DNA of 64,000 nucleotides from Antedon mediterranea. Taxonomy: Eukaryota > Echinodermata > Crinoidea > Comatulida > Antedonidae. Below are positions 1-15,000 of the stretch, one piece after another. Where the stretch lies: NCBI RefSeq assembly GCF_964355755.1, contig NC_092679.1, positions 14,810,932 through 14,874,931 of the forward strand, given 5' to 3'. Within the stretch, counting starts at the first letter, position 1; each line of letters begins with the position of its first letter. A program made the position numbers and the translations under genes. The notes under the pieces were generated by a model. That model was given only the letters and a program-made list of their open reading frames with translations, was not told where the DNA came from and did no database searches.

Positions 1-76
1 TCTTCAAACGTTTCTCAAGTGCTTCAATCCATAATATTAATTCGTTTAGAGCTTGCCGAGATGGCAGCATTTCCAT
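1..76 (-). CDS. SYNE1: Nesprin-1-like exon e52 (partial, continues beyond window)
   Basis: The acceptor TTTTTGCAG lies at 77-79, after which the exon reads MEMLPSRQALNELILW and onwards. The LPSR-x-A-x-x-x-x-x-W-I pattern matches the vertebrate nesprin-1 rod directly downstream of the preceding exon's equivalent. The donor is not in the window. Confidence 0.8.
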   Translation of the reverse strand, partial: MEMLPSRQALNELILWIEALEKRLK

Positions 77-3000
77 CTGCAAAAATAACAAATAAATTAA
101 TATCAGTATCAGTGGCAGATTCAGAGGGGGATCCTCCTCCACATTCGCAATATAATCTTGAATTATTTTTATCCTACCATTAGCCTATATAAACTAAATT
201 TGATTCACACAAGCAAACAGGTGGCGTTACTCTGAACAGGTAGACTTTACCACATCAATATTTCTATAAACTTTACACACAATTTATTCAATCAATTTTT
301 TGATGTTTTTGTACTGTACATTATTATTAGTATTAATATTATTTATAAATATTTAGTTTTTATCTGTTTGGGCTTTAGCCTATTCTCACTCTTGGTTACT
401 ATTAATTGGTGACCGAATCAATATTATTAATAAGTAAGAAAAAAGAAAACTTTATATATTGTTGAAATAAGTAAGATAGACAAGTATCAAACCTGAAGAT
501 GATGTAATTGGTCTTGTAATACTGGCATGGTGTTTTGTAGGTTTGACCATTCCTGTTCGATTTTGCTGAGCTTCTCACGAATTCTGTGAAGTTTCAACTC
601 TTTGATCCGCAAAAGCTGCGTTCCGTGACTACAGACCGACACTTTCATTGGAACATGGTTCTCAACCTCTTTACGGAATTCCTATTTTGCAAAGAAAAAC
701 ATTAATTGGTTAATAGTAAACAAGTTGAGAGACTTCCCTGATCAATTAATGAGAGCCAATAAATCTACGGCAAACACCTATCAGGAGAAACAACTATTAA
801 GAGTGGTATTTGTTTTTACAGGATATTGCAAAAAAAGGGGGAAATTATTCAGACATAGATTATGCATACATTTCCCAGTAAAACTTACAGTAAATCTGTC
901 AACTAAGGCAGCCAATGCATTCAAATCATCCACTTGATTAGCCTTCACACTCCAGTCGTTTAGCTGGTTTAGTGACCGATCCAGCCATGGTAGAAACTCT
1001 TGGCTTTCACGTTCGAATGACCTCCACTCGTCTAACAGTGTGTTAAGCTTCTTTAAGTCTGTGTCAATCTTGTTCTGAAGTCCATTCCATCTGTCACTGA
1101 AATTGGACAGCTTCTTTTCAAGGTTTGCACAAGTAATGTTCTTGAGTAGTGACTGGCCTTGTTCAAGAACCTGCTGCATTGCGGCTTGTCTTTCGCCTAA
1201 AATGTTTTTCATGGCCTGAAAAGAAAATAAATATAATTTAAAAGTTTGCATGGTAAGTTCTCTCAAGTATAAGCAGAACTGAGTTTGGTCAACTAGAATT
1301 CCTGCTCCTAATGAGTCATCGATTCATGGAAGTACTTATGAAGAATAAATGGCAGTTCTAAGATGTGACTACGACCAGTAGATTCAACTTTGGTCATATG
1401 AAGATACAAATTTGGTTGTGGCAGTACGTTATTAACAAATTTGAATAAAGTACCTGGTATTTGTGAATGCCTTTCTGAACATTTTCCATATTCTCATGAC
1501 TCACACTCCTCGGAAGCTGAACCTCAACGTGTCCCAGCCATCCCTTTAACTCATCAAAGTTCTTCTCAAATTGAGACCACTCTGTGACAATTTTCTCAAG
1601 GTTCTGTCCACGAACTGTACCTCGTGCTTGTATTTGATTGGTTGATTTATCAAGGAATGTTTGTTTTGAAGCAAAAATGCTACGAGTGTATGGATCAGCT
1701 TTACGAGCAATTGACTCAATTAGGAGATGGTGTGTCTCTGCATCTCCAAAGAATTCTTTGTGTTTGTCAAGTTGATCTTTCAAGTCATCCAGGTCAACTG
1801 CGATGACCTCATCCTTGCGTAGTTTCGCTTCTGCCGTTGTTAAATAATCACTATAATCATCAATGATTTTGTGATACTGTTCCTGAAATGATTAAATTTT
1901 AATATAATTTTTAAATATATAAATCATTATTATGTATAAATAAACCATAATATTAATTATTTCACAGCATTACTATCTTTTATTTATTTATTTAATTATT
2001 TATTTATTTATTTATTTATTCATTTATTTATTTATTCTTTTTACGGTAGCTTAATTAATGTAACTAGTTTTTAGTGGGCCTCCTATCACAAGCCCCTTGG
2101 GATTTCTTGGAGGTCCCTTTCATTGTTAAAAATATGTTTTACTCATTGCTTGCTTGTTTTTGTTTGTTTTATGCGATGAATAAAGAGATTTATGTTATGT
2201 TATGTTTTATGTTATTACACTATAATATGAGTGTGAATACGAGTGTGGATATGAAATTTGGTGTAGGGGTGGGATTATACTCGGATTGCATTAACAATGT
2301 ATTTATTATATTTTCTCTCAAAATTTAGTCTTAAATTAGAGGGTGTGTTTATATTCGAACATGAGATTATATTTAATAATTTACAGTTCACAAAAATGAA
2401 TAATTTTTTTAATTGAATATGATTAGGCAGTTGTTCCTAAACAAGGAACCAGTGATTAAAATAATTGCTGCATAAAATAAACATTACAAACCAATTCTTC
2501 AAACAAAAAATAAATCTAAAAATTGGTTGCTAGATTTCATGCCTAATGAGTGAGTACCTTATTTATTAATTTAATAAACATACCAATATACATATATGAA
2601 TAAATTTAATAATTAAAAACATTTACCTGAAACATTTTCTTGCGATGCAGTTGAGTTTTTTTGTTACTTGTTTGTCTTTGTAGCTCTTCCCAGTTTGTCC
2701 TTAGTCCAGCAACGTCGACAGCAACAGGCATTTGTGGATTGTTGATTTGTAGCTCTTGGCCTCTGTCCATCAATTCACGGAATTTACCTTCATATTCTAC
2801 AAGATCTTCTTCAAGTTTCTGAAAATATAAATAATTGTTTATAGTTAATTAAAATCTGTAAAAGAGGTGCTCTTGGAATAACAGCTACACCTATTGCATA
2901 CGCAGAACCAATCACCTTAGAATTTTTTAAAAAGACAATGAAATATATAATGAGTTAATTATGCATTTCATATGCTATGACGGTTAATTGAAAATCTAGG

Positions 3001-6000
3001 ATCCGGTGTTATTTGAGCAAATTAAATCACATAGACGAATTGTACAATCTGAAACAATGCCTAAAAAATATGTGTATATGTATGAAAAACTTACAGTTTC
3101 ATACCACCCACCTGCCCGACCAAGAACATGTACAAATAAGTGATTGAAAATGGTTTCCATTCAAAGTAAAATAAGCAGTTCCCGAGTCACTTCGAATACA
3201 TACATAATGTAACATAAACATATTACTTATATGATAACAAAGTACTGTATTTAGTTATATTATGACAAAATGTAAATCAACTATTGTTAACTGCATACTA
3301 CTAATATTAAATTGAAATGTTTAAAAAAAATCATTGTGCCTTCATGTTTTTTCATCATTTTTTGTGAAACTACAGGGGAATTGATAAATTTATATTAATG
3401 TTTGTAATTTAATTCCAAGTCAAAGCTTGGAAGGACTCCAGTAAATGAAAATGTATTTCAATCATTGAATGTATAACTGGTAACCATGACAACATGACTA
3501 ATATTTTCATGATCATGTAAAATTTAATCTTGTATGTTCTATTGTTAGTAATATGAAAATAGTATTTTGTTTATTTTATCAAGTTAATGTGAATAATGAA
3601 ACATAATATAATATTTCTATGATATTTTATGGGAAATGATTAATTTAGGGAATCTAACCTGAAACTGTTGTCTTCTTTTCTGTAGAAACAGTTCAGAACA
3701 CATAATTTGCATATATTATAATTTGCATATTATATTATAATCCATACCTGATAATTTGCAAACATTATAATTTACCTACTTTAAATTATAATCTGCATAT
3801 ATTATAATCTGCATATATATTATAATCTGCAAATCTGCATATATTATAATCTGCATATATTATAATCTGTATATATTATAATTTACATATATTATAATTT
3901 GCATACAATATAATTTTAAACATACACTTCTGTTTCCATAAATTTCATAAGCAGCTTCACCTTATAAGTGCATAGATTAAGGTTTTTATGTGGACAATGT
4001 AAAACAACTGTTAAAAAATGTTTGCACTTAATTTGAATATTACACTGTACCTGGTTAAGTATAAGACCCTGTTCAACTCCATCAGCACCATCCACTTGAT
4101 CTCCCTCATCTTCATCTTGTAACATCTCTTTTGTGTCGTTCAACCACATTTGGAAATTGTTTACTTCATCCTAAAAATTACAATCAAAAAGTGAATAACT
4201 TGTAATAAATGTTAGAGGCAAAGGCAGGAACACTTGAAAACAGTATTAAATTACACAGGCTCACTTGAGACACACCCAGCACAAAGTAGTAGAGCGCACT
4301 ATGTCTAAAACAACGATAAAGCGTATTGATGATGAAAGGCATAATCTCAAAGGCAGTAAAATGTAATTTTGTTACATTTATTCTTACAAAGTAAGTACTT
4401 AAAATGTAAACAATCAAAATGAATTTAATCACTTTAAACTCAACAACGTACAAAAATAGACCCAACATCTACAAACTCTGCAGCAATTGACATATAAGTT
4501 ATAGTTACTCCATAAACCTATTTCTGTATACTGAACACTGTTACATGTTTCTTCACATACTAAAATCCTTATCAATAACAATGACAACTGATAACTTCTA
4601 TAGTGGATAACACTAATCACTGTCATTATATTAGAGACAATAGAAGGGGTGTATTTAAAATAGGTATTCAAATTTAAATGTGCTAAGAACAATACAGTAG
4701 CAGAATAGAAACAATAAAAACACAAAAGAGCTCAAAATCGTGTGGTTTTACCAGGGAATTGGTTTTACTAAGAAGGAATTCATTCATTGTTTACCCATCA
4801 CCAGATAGAAAGTAAAGTTTTATCTTTCAAATGTTAAAATTGGATGGTGAATACCATTTCTGAAATGGTCATAACAATAATTTTTACTGTTGAACCTAAA
4901 AAAACCTCAGAATTTTGAATCCATTAGTTGTTATATTAATGTAATGTGTGTTATTAAAACATTACTTGAATTCCTAGTAATCTAGAAAATATCACTAAGA
5001 AACCAAGACTTGATTACTTAGCCGGATGTTTTTGGTATTCAGTTGATATGAAAATTAAAGAACTAAGGGTTTCAGAAGTAATGATAATAAAAAGAATAAC
5101 ATTTTATTGCGAGGGTGGATTATTAATTCAGTAAGTACCACTCAACAAAGATGTATAATGTGATTTCCTGTTTTTGTTGAAGAAAAACAAAGGTAACCAA
5201 ATTAAGGTGTTACCTGAAGAAAGCATTTCTTAATTTAATTATTCTCATTGAATCTTTAAAGACAAATTTTATGTTGATTTTGCACGTAAAGCAACAAGTT
5301 ATTTCAGTGTGAACCCCAAATATATGACGTGTAGGCATTAGTAAATTTTTAACTTCAACACAGTGAATTCAGAGCTTGCGAAAGCTGTGCATTTGAATTC
5401 GCTTGAGTTGCTCCATAGGAAACTTTTTCCAGCTTTGTGCAACTGGCTTCCATTTGATACTTGATGCTTCGCATGTAAATGGTCGGTGTGCCTTTCCAAT
5501 AATGTCTGTAATGTAAATTTGTTATATAATGTGCTACAATAATTTCAGACTTGTTCTGCTTTTTGTAATGTTTTATATACCGGAATAAATAAATAAAAAT
5601 AAAAAATTAATCGGCAGAATAACGGAAATAAATAGTCGGGCCTAAAAGAACATAAACATAGCGGTGTATAATTAAACGTAAACGTAAAATTAAAGTCTGA
5701 GATTTTGGTTATTGCACATGTGGTAAATTTACCCTCTACACCAAATTGTTGACACTACTTAATAATTTCCAATATAAAATAGCACAGCAGTAAAAAAATT
5801 GCAACTTTCCTTTATTATTTAATAAAAACAAATTATTAACAAAATAAAAAATTAAATTAAATTAAATGTAATTGTTTGTAATCTGTTTGTTGTTGTAAAG
5901 TGCTTTATGAGTCTTATTCAATCATGTTATGTGTGGCAATAACCACAAGCAAGATAATCAATTATCAATTCTTTCAAATAAGCTACATTTTCCTTGACCC

Positions 6001-9000
6001 ACTTTTCTTTATGTTTTTATATCAATTGTCAAAGTGTTTTTCCATTTGATTTATGCTGTAATTGTGGGTTGATAAAAAACATCTAGGATGTTAATCAATA
6101 TAAATGTGTCCCAGTTCTATCAAATTCACAACAACAGTTACACAAAAAATGTATTGAGTTGTATTTACATATCAAAAGGTTGGCAACCATGGTGATAAAC
6201 TAAGGGTCTAGAAGGAACAGAAGTTCTATTCAAAAATTCAAATGCAAATGAATAATTATTGTTCGTCGTCCTCAGTTGAACAATTTTAGACAACCACAGT
6301 TTCCATAAAAGTGCAGAGTCTACCATCAGCACACCAGATTGTAACCTTATTGTGAACATGTGCTTTACATTCCATACAAAGGATGAGTTAAAGGAGAAAA
6401 TATCTTGCCTATGGGTACAAGCAATATGGCAGACAGGTCGTGAACATATTCTAGTTTTACATCCCTTATCGTGACACCATCTCCCTCTCTATGAATGGAA
6501 CCAGAACACATGGGTAACCGTAGCAAAACACAAGGGGTAAAGGTTTAGGCCCTCCAACACTGGGTTGCATAAGGCTGCTTACGCTCTGGGTGTTTTAGTG
6601 CACATCAGTAAGCAAAAAAGACTTCCATCATAACTACGGTACCTGATAATCTTTATATTCTTTATTTTTCTTCACAAGTTCTGCTTCTTTTTGTTGTGCT
6701 TCCTTCTCTAATGTATTCAGTCTCTCTTTCAGATCACTTAATGCTTGAGTGATCAGGTTGCGATCCCGTACATCAGCTTCGGCAACTATCACCTCGCACG
6801 CTTCATTCATCACCTTCAGTTGTTCTTGGAATAATTGAAGTTCATTTTGGATTGTCTTAAAGAGAAAAAAAAAACAAGAATTCATGTTATTGATTTTATA
6901 ATAAATAACTGATACAAAAAAATATGTAAACAAATTTGTATTATGGAAGCAGATTTTACATCTAGGCATTATATTTTGCAGGAAACAACCAGGTAAATTG
7001 TAAAGTATGTTCGGATGCTTAAACTTGATTGACTTAAAAAAAAACAAGAATTCATGTTATGATTTTATAATAAATAACTGATAAAAAAAAAATGTTAACA
7101 AATTTGTATTATGGAAGCAGATTTTACATCTAGGCATTATATTTTGTAGGAAACAAGCAGGTAAATTGTAAAGTATGACAGGATGCTTAAACTTGATTTG
7201 AGTTTGACCTAACTCACCGAATTTTCATCCAACTGCGTTTGTGCGTCCTTGCCTTGGTCCGATTTGAATAACTTAACCTGAACACTGTCCAGCCATTTGG
7301 AAACCGTCTCAAGCGCTTCTTGATAATGACCCTGGAACTCAAATGCCTGCTCTAATTGTGTCTGTTTATCATCAACCTTTAAACACCAAAAAACCCGTTA
7401 TTATTGTATATTATTTTATTGTAAACATTATGATTTAAGTCGAGTCGAGTGGCCAAGCGGTTGGGGCAGGGGCGCCGCAAACCATAGCTAGACATTCGGC
7501 ACAGGTTCAAGGCACTCCTCGACCATTGTTCTAGTGGTAGAAGAAATTGAATAATGATTTAAAATTGGAGGTCCAGTGTACACATCTGGCATGTGTGCAC
7601 TCAGCACAAAGTGAATCTTAGGTTGTGTCGTCCTGTGCGCTGTTCAGCCCAGTAGGCTGCAAGTCGCAGGTTATTCCCCCATTTACAAGGTACATCTTTT
7701 TATTCGTTTATTAATGTATCTATCATTCTTCATCACTGTTTTTTAAAAATAAAATTAGATGCTTCCAAAAACATGACAGATTTGTTGGTACAAACAATTA
7801 ATGCAGACATTCAAATGGCTGTTACATTGATAAATCAGATGCAGTTATACCTTTCCACAAACAGATAAAAAAGATTTGATTAATATCCCATAATGATATC
7901 ACCTGTGTGAATAAAACTGTTCAATATTCTCTTACTTTGATGTACCTGGTGATTAATACCTTATTATCACAAGATAATAATTCAGCTATTATCATCAATA
8001 GTACAATAATGTATGCTAAAATATGAGCTCAGACAATTTGGCAACAGGTACTTTGATTAATATTGATTAATAGTGATGAGGTGTTTATTTTAATTCAAGT
8101 TTGTTATTACTTAAATCCAAAGTCACCATCATAATTACATAATGGCTGTAAAGACAATAGCTTTAATACAGACATCAATATGATTTATTTTGAAACAATT
8201 CCCGACATATATTTGTATTAAAATCAAATGTATTTTTTTATATTGTTTGACCATTTAAAATTACAAAAAAAGTTTCTTCTACAAAAAAAATGCCAGGTAT
8301 AATTTTTATTTTGTAATATTTGAATACTGTAAAACAACTTTTTAAATATTTTAATATCATAATATCAGAGTTTTATATATTTTTAATCTATTCTTAAGTA
8401 CTGGGGTTTTCTGCTGTTAACTGTGAGTAAACATATTTTTTATTTTATGTGGCAAAAGATTACCAATAGCAAATAACCCAATATCCTGTCAGAAAGGTGG
8501 TAACGCCCCTGATACAGGGAGCTATTTTGGGAACCACAACCCCTGGGTAAGCTCCTACTTGTCTCGAATGATAAACTGGGTTCTATAAAGTATACTGGTT
8601 TATAATCTTTTTCGAGAAGACTAACACCAGAACTAGGAGTGAGTCAGCCTCAAACCCATACCCATGCCGATATTGTTGGCTCTTAAACGGTACTCCTGCC
8701 TCAACCGCTCATTTATATATATTCTTTAAAACCTGACTGTCACTACATATACTGAGTTTCAGGTTTTTACGAGTAAAGCAGACTTGAATGTGTACTTACT
8801 TGCATTTGTAGTTTTTCCCAGCACTGATTTAAGTGTCCTAATGAAGCCTTGAGTTCCTCTGTAGATGTCACGTCTTCTTGATCATACGTCACTGATCTCC
8901 TAGACTGTCGATAAGAGGGTATAGAGTCCTGCAATCAAGTGCAATACAAAACGATTACGATAATAATAATAATGTATGAGAATAAAATAAAACACTTTTC

Positions 9001-12000
9001 AATAGCTTAGCAGTAGAGAAATTTAAATGTCAGTGTAAAAAATAAAACCACCTGCTATTGATTTAGCTTGAATTTTGTGATTTGTTTACTGTTAATAATA
9101 ACTGGCTTTCAACAGTACAGTACATCTGACAGCTTTAGTTATTTGACTACATGTTTATATTCTTGTTTGTTCATTGTTTTTTCCACATGAAATTGTTCAT
9201 ATTAATTTAAATTGGTTAATAATCTCAAATAATTTTAGTAAATAAAAAAACATTATCCCTGAAAGTCATTAATGTGGAATACAAAGACTGCAAACTTGAA
9301 GCAAAGTCTATTCAACTCGCATCAACTCGGCACAACATTTAAAACAAACAGATATTTTGGAATGCAATAATTATGAACTTTTTAGCTTCTATACTTTATT
9401 AGGATCAAGTTAATTTGGGCCGAGTTAATTTGGGGCCGAGTTGACTAGCGGCCAAGTTGACATGAGGCTGGGCTGACTAGGATAAAGTTGACACGTGCAG
9501 TGTTGACACATGACTGAGTTGGTTTCCCTTTAAGTGTGTCACAACTAAATGACGAGACAACCGTCATAAGGAATTTTCCCACAAAAAATTGATTGCAAAT
9601 TGTTTTTACAGTAAAGGTTTTATTTATTAGTGTGCACATTTTATTGAAGAATTTAGTCTGCACTTACACATGGTGATAAAATGGCACGCCTACCAACGAA
9701 TCGTAACAAACACGATAGATATATATCAGCACATGTGACAGAATCCACGCAAACTGTTTATCTTAACAATTGACTCAGCCAGTGGTCTTGTGTGCATCAA
9801 CTCTTTTAAATGTAATTAAGTAATGTGCTATTGAAGGTGTTTAATAAGTGTACAAACGTTCTTTTCATAAGAACCAAGAGCACTTAAACTAATTAAGGAA
9901 CCAGCAAACCTTAGTAATTACAAAATGATGATATACTATCAAAGGGAATTTATTGGTAATACAATTTATATTGAAGGAAACGTGTAAGGCTGGAGTGGCT
10001 TACGCAAGACGTAAGGTAATCCATGGATTAAAATGTGTGGCATGGTATAAGTTTTATATAAATTTTAACTGTCTGAATTGGTAGGGGGCAATAATATCAT
10101 TGATTTCAATTCAGTGCCATTGTTTGCCTATAGGTCGAATAAAACATCATTTATAATAATGAAATACAAACTTGTTTTACTATGAACCAATCTAGAATTG
10201 AAAGCTGAAGGGATAATGGTATGTGCATGGGTAAATCATTGTAAACCAACATTTCTTTAGGGAACAAAGTCTCTTTGAAACTCAGCAATATAATATGATT
10301 TTAATAATACCAGAATAAAGTTCATATCAATAACATACCTAACAACTATTAACTTCCACACTATCTTGGTACAGCTAGAACATACGATATTTAAAAGTAT
10401 TCCATATATTTACTGGTGTATTGTGCCTAATATAAGGTTCTCTACCTCCATTCCTTCACCCCCTTGGATTGAATAAAACGTTTTATTGGATAAACAGAAT
10501 ACCAAAAAAGGACGCGAATAGAACCCATTGTTTTTGTTTTAAGAAGATATATCAATGAGAAAACAATAATTAGAATCACACTATAATTAGTCCTGGTTGA
10601 TTAACCCTATTTCCCAATGTCAGTGATGTGCACGGAACTACGTAACAAAGAACAAATTCTCTGTTGTCAGTCAGTGAACCTTACTAGGCCACTGGTAAGA
10701 CTAAATATAATATTGTTGGGCTTAAGAAATCACCAGAATTTATGTTATCAGTGTACTAGGCCTAAATAACTATTTTCAACCAATCTCCCCATGGCATAAT
10801 GGTATCTTATCTCCGATCATTTAATTTCTTTGATGTAAGAGGAAGATGGCAAATATTTACAGAATCCAATTATAATACGTCAGGGCTGTATAAATATTAA
10901 ACGTTTCTTTGTTAAAAGATGGAACATTTGGACATATGGTGAACAAGTTTATCTATAGCTTTGTGATATCTGGCTTTACAAAATAAACAACATTTTGTTG
11001 CATGACAACCAGAGTTGCAACTACAACAACCAGATTAGCAACTACAACAGTCTGAGTTACAAGAACAACATAGTTGCAAGTGCAACAGGCTGAGTTGCAA
11101 CTACAAAACTTTAAGTTACATGTTAACCAACAACGTACTGAAATACTTGAATATACGCAATTTAATATTTGAAAATCACTCGAATTAAGCATGCATCACT
11201 GCAACAATTTTATAGTAAATTGCCAAATGTTATAATTCTGTGTGAAATGGTAAAAACAGCATCTAAATATCTCTTTCCGCTAGAACACCTTTTTGTGGTA
11301 ATATTACAATCGCAGTATTTAAGCAGTTTTGCTGTCTCATTCAGTGAACAGTAACAAAAACAAAGCAAGATTAAGTCAGGTTGAATCAACAGCCATGTTG
11401 TTTGTTTGATTGATCTTTCAAGTTAAAAAACACTCACGCATAGAAACCTTTGATGATGGCACTTTGTTTTGTCCTCACCCGTCAAGCCTGTATTCAAACG
11501 AAACTCCCATTTTTTTATAGCCAAACTAGAGATCAGTAGTGAAGGCAGGATGAATATGCCTAACTAGCTTTTGGCTTATGATGAATTTGTGGAAAACATG
11601 AAACCGTTCGTAAAAATCCTGGCTACGGGCTTGCCCATTGCATACTATATAATTTTCACCTGATATAATGAACCAGATTTTTATACAACATAAGTAGTTT
11701 AATCAATAGGGATTTATTTTTCAATGTGAACATGTGTATTGATAAGTGAGTTTTTGTACAAAATGTAAACAACTTTGGCATACGTGACAGAACATATATC
11801 TGACAGTCAACGTGTTATTCAATAATATACTATATGATTAAAGTAATCATGTATGAAAGGATTTATGGAAGATTAACATCTGATTACTTTAATCCTTTGC
11901 TGAATAATATAAGGAAAAAAATATAAACCTGAGGTCTGGTGTATTCCAACGATGTCTTCAATTGTCGTTTCTTATCTCCAAGAAGTGCGCTTATTTCCTC

Positions 12001-15000
12001 CCATCGTGCTTTTATCTCATTCACATCCTGGTCACTGCCTCCACTTTCTCCATCATAACTGGTGGCGCTTGTTAGTCGGTGACGTCTTCTTTGACCCTTT
12101 CTGGCGATAGATTTCACAAGAGTTTGATGTGCTGATAACTCCTCTTCAAGTTTCTACAAAAACGACGATAAATATGATTAAAATAAACAAACAAATTAAT
12201 CTAAAACATAGTTAATAGACTATAGCAACACAATTTTTGGGGTCAAAAGAAGTGATTTCTGTGTTAAAGACATAATCATTTTTTACAGTATGAAATAACG
12301 TAAACACAGTTTATACATTATATATTTATACAATACACTCAAATGTTATTGCTGCATCATCGATAATTATACAAATTTTAGACAGGTATTGAATTGTTGA
12401 TTAAATATTAATGAGGGTATGAACAATAATTTGATTTCTGTTGAATGTATGTAGTACTGTAAAATGACAAACTTGTCCATATATGTTGTACAACATCATG
12501 ATAGCCCAATTGGGATAACAATAATCTTTCTTTTGAGGCAATTCATTATTTATAAAAACGTATCTGTATATTGGATTTACAAAATGATAAGATTCCCATA
12601 GGGAACACTCCCCTTGCTTCTGTTTTACCAAAACAGAAGCGTGTTTTTATTTTACTGAAACTGATGTAAAGATAAATATACTGTAGTTGGATGCTTGGAT
12701 ATTGTGTTAATGGTTTGTTGGAGGTTTGAAAGAGGTAGGGTAGTATTTGAGATGGTAGGTCTTAGGGGAACTTGTCTTTGCATTGTAAACCTATCTCCAA
12801 AATAAGTATACAATACAAAAAAACTACACTTGTATCAATCATATCAATGTACCATCTCGATTCATCCTGACCCATTAAAACCCACGCAAACACTCCATGA
12901 AACAACATTCAGCCTTTTGCTTTAGGGTCAAGTTTAGTATTTGCCAACACAACGAAACAATTGAACCTAACAAACCCAATTGAGATTATCATTACCCCAA
13001 TCTACCTCCGTATATTTAATTAGTTACTCAGGCTGTAAAGAACAAGGACAATAGTGATAAAAAGTAATTACTGTATATCTAAACTTCAAGTTGACCAAAA
13101 ACAGTAAGACTATTGTGTTTTTTCAGATGTCCAGGATTATAGGCAAACAAGGTAAGAAGAAGGGTAGAGACAGATAGCTATAAACGTGTTACCAATGATG
13201 TCATGATACTTGACCTTCAGTGACCAAACAAATCTATTTGACCAATTTTGTTATTTATCAGTTTGAACATAGATAAAACAGTTTAACTATCGAATAATTC
13301 TGCTAAATAAAATCTTCAATTATTTTATAAATTTAACGAGTGGCCAAGAAGTAAACTAATGTATAATACATTAACATGCACTTTTAGATTTTCATGTTGA
13401 CTTTGACATGATTACATCAGTTTAGTTCGTCTTCTTCGTTCACTAGCTGCCTTGAGGGTTAGGTGACTATGGATTTGATGTACACCAAAAAATCTCGCGC
13501 AGTTCTTTCTTATCTATTTTCCGCTGTCTGGGCACTGAGTGAAATCTAAAACGAGAGCAGTCAACTTGTTGGGAACGCATTACATGTCCTGTGTCCACGT
13601 TCACCCTGATATCGGATCATGAACTCCCCAAACATTTTGATAGTTTGATAGTAGACCATACTTCTTGTAGTAGAACAAGTCTTCTCGGTTAAAGAAATAA
13701 AACGGAGGTCCAGTTACACATTATCTGGCTTCTATTGGAAGTACTGTAGCAGTTTACCATCTCAGCTCCGTCCAAGTGGTCGCCGAGTGGCAGAAGGAGT
13801 GGCAGATACATTACAACAACATTTTTTAGATGCAAAGAACTTCATAGTCATTGATTGACATTTCAAATATTGAATAATAGTCTTTGTATTGCTCTAGTAA
13901 ACAATTACACTACACCATAGGGAAACATAGCAGTATATACTATTTACTTGATGGGTAAATAGTACACTATTTTCTCCATGAGTAGTTATTACCAAATCCA
14001 CTTCAATAAGCTGCATATTATTAGAATTAAGAAAGTGGAAAAATCAATAATCATAACCTTAATTCTTTTATGTAAGTGCCTGCCTTATGACACGAAATTA
14101 GATATAAATGATTGCCGAAAAACCCAAGCAGGTCAATAATGGCTAAGCTAATGGCAGATTATTTTCTCGGCTAATGGTTAAAAACTTCCATCCTGAGCTA
14201 CTATTATGAAGAAAAAACTTAATAAAAGCTAAAAATCTGATCGGAAACAAACATTTTAGTTTTAGTTAATGGAGTTAGTATTTATAATGAATTAACTATA
14301 GTGATAACTGTTAAAAAATATAGTAAACTACAAATCTGTCCACAGCACTGGTGTAAACCTTTAAAGGGCACACAAGCTGGATGTGGACCTCCAGTAAATC
14401 ATTATTCTACTGCTAAAATTATGATGAAGGAGAGGCTTGAACCTGTGCTATTCTATGGCTATGGTTTGCGGCGTCCTATTGAAGATGGTAGTGTGTGATA
14501 ATAACAAAAATGCACCAAGATGACTAATGCTGTTTCAACACGTTATCATTTACTGCACAAATTGAGAACGCCTTTTACATGTTGAATTGTCCAGTTTCTG
14601 CTGCCAAGAAAATGTATTCGCATAGTCATTTTTATGTGTAGACAGATACATACATGCCTATGGCTAAATTTACACAGAGAATGGAAAAAAAAATAATACT
14701 ATGCTGTAATAATAATAATATACAACATAACAACCTCAAGGTATCAATAAAAACAACAATAAATATTGTTTTGAATAAAAAAAAAACAACAGAAATGGAA
14801 ATTAATTAAAAGTACTATAAGAATCATAAGCCGACCTTGATGGTTGCTAGGCAACGTGACTCTATTACACAAACCAGCTCAATAATGTTACAACTGTATA
14901 ATTTACGATAAACCTTGATCAAGTGAAAAGCAATTTAATAAAAGCAAGAACATGTGAGCTGCACATAATTACAATTATTCTCAATTAAATATCTCATTCA

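Larger units (their letters stand above)
1883..2626. other. Intron e48-e49: TTTA microsatellite and a retroelement tail
   Basis: This intron holds a (TTTA)n tract at about 1979-2036. Next to it is a plus-strand stretch ending in AATAAAGAG and TTATG repeats, listed separately. The rest is unremarkable AT-rich sequence with no supported gene. Confidence 0.7.
8929..11928. other. Intron e43-e44 (3 kb) with two minisatellites
   Basis: No supported gene. Two imperfect tandem repeats (9398-9530 and 11002-11112) are listed separately. The remaining sequence is AT-rich. Confidence 0.65.

Noticed and set aside
4184-4725. Two overlapping minus-strand frames of 94 and 98 codons in the e46-e47 intron
   Set aside because: Composition is that of AT-rich random sequence (Tyr, Phe, Cys, Ile); no splice sites or motifs link them to the gene.
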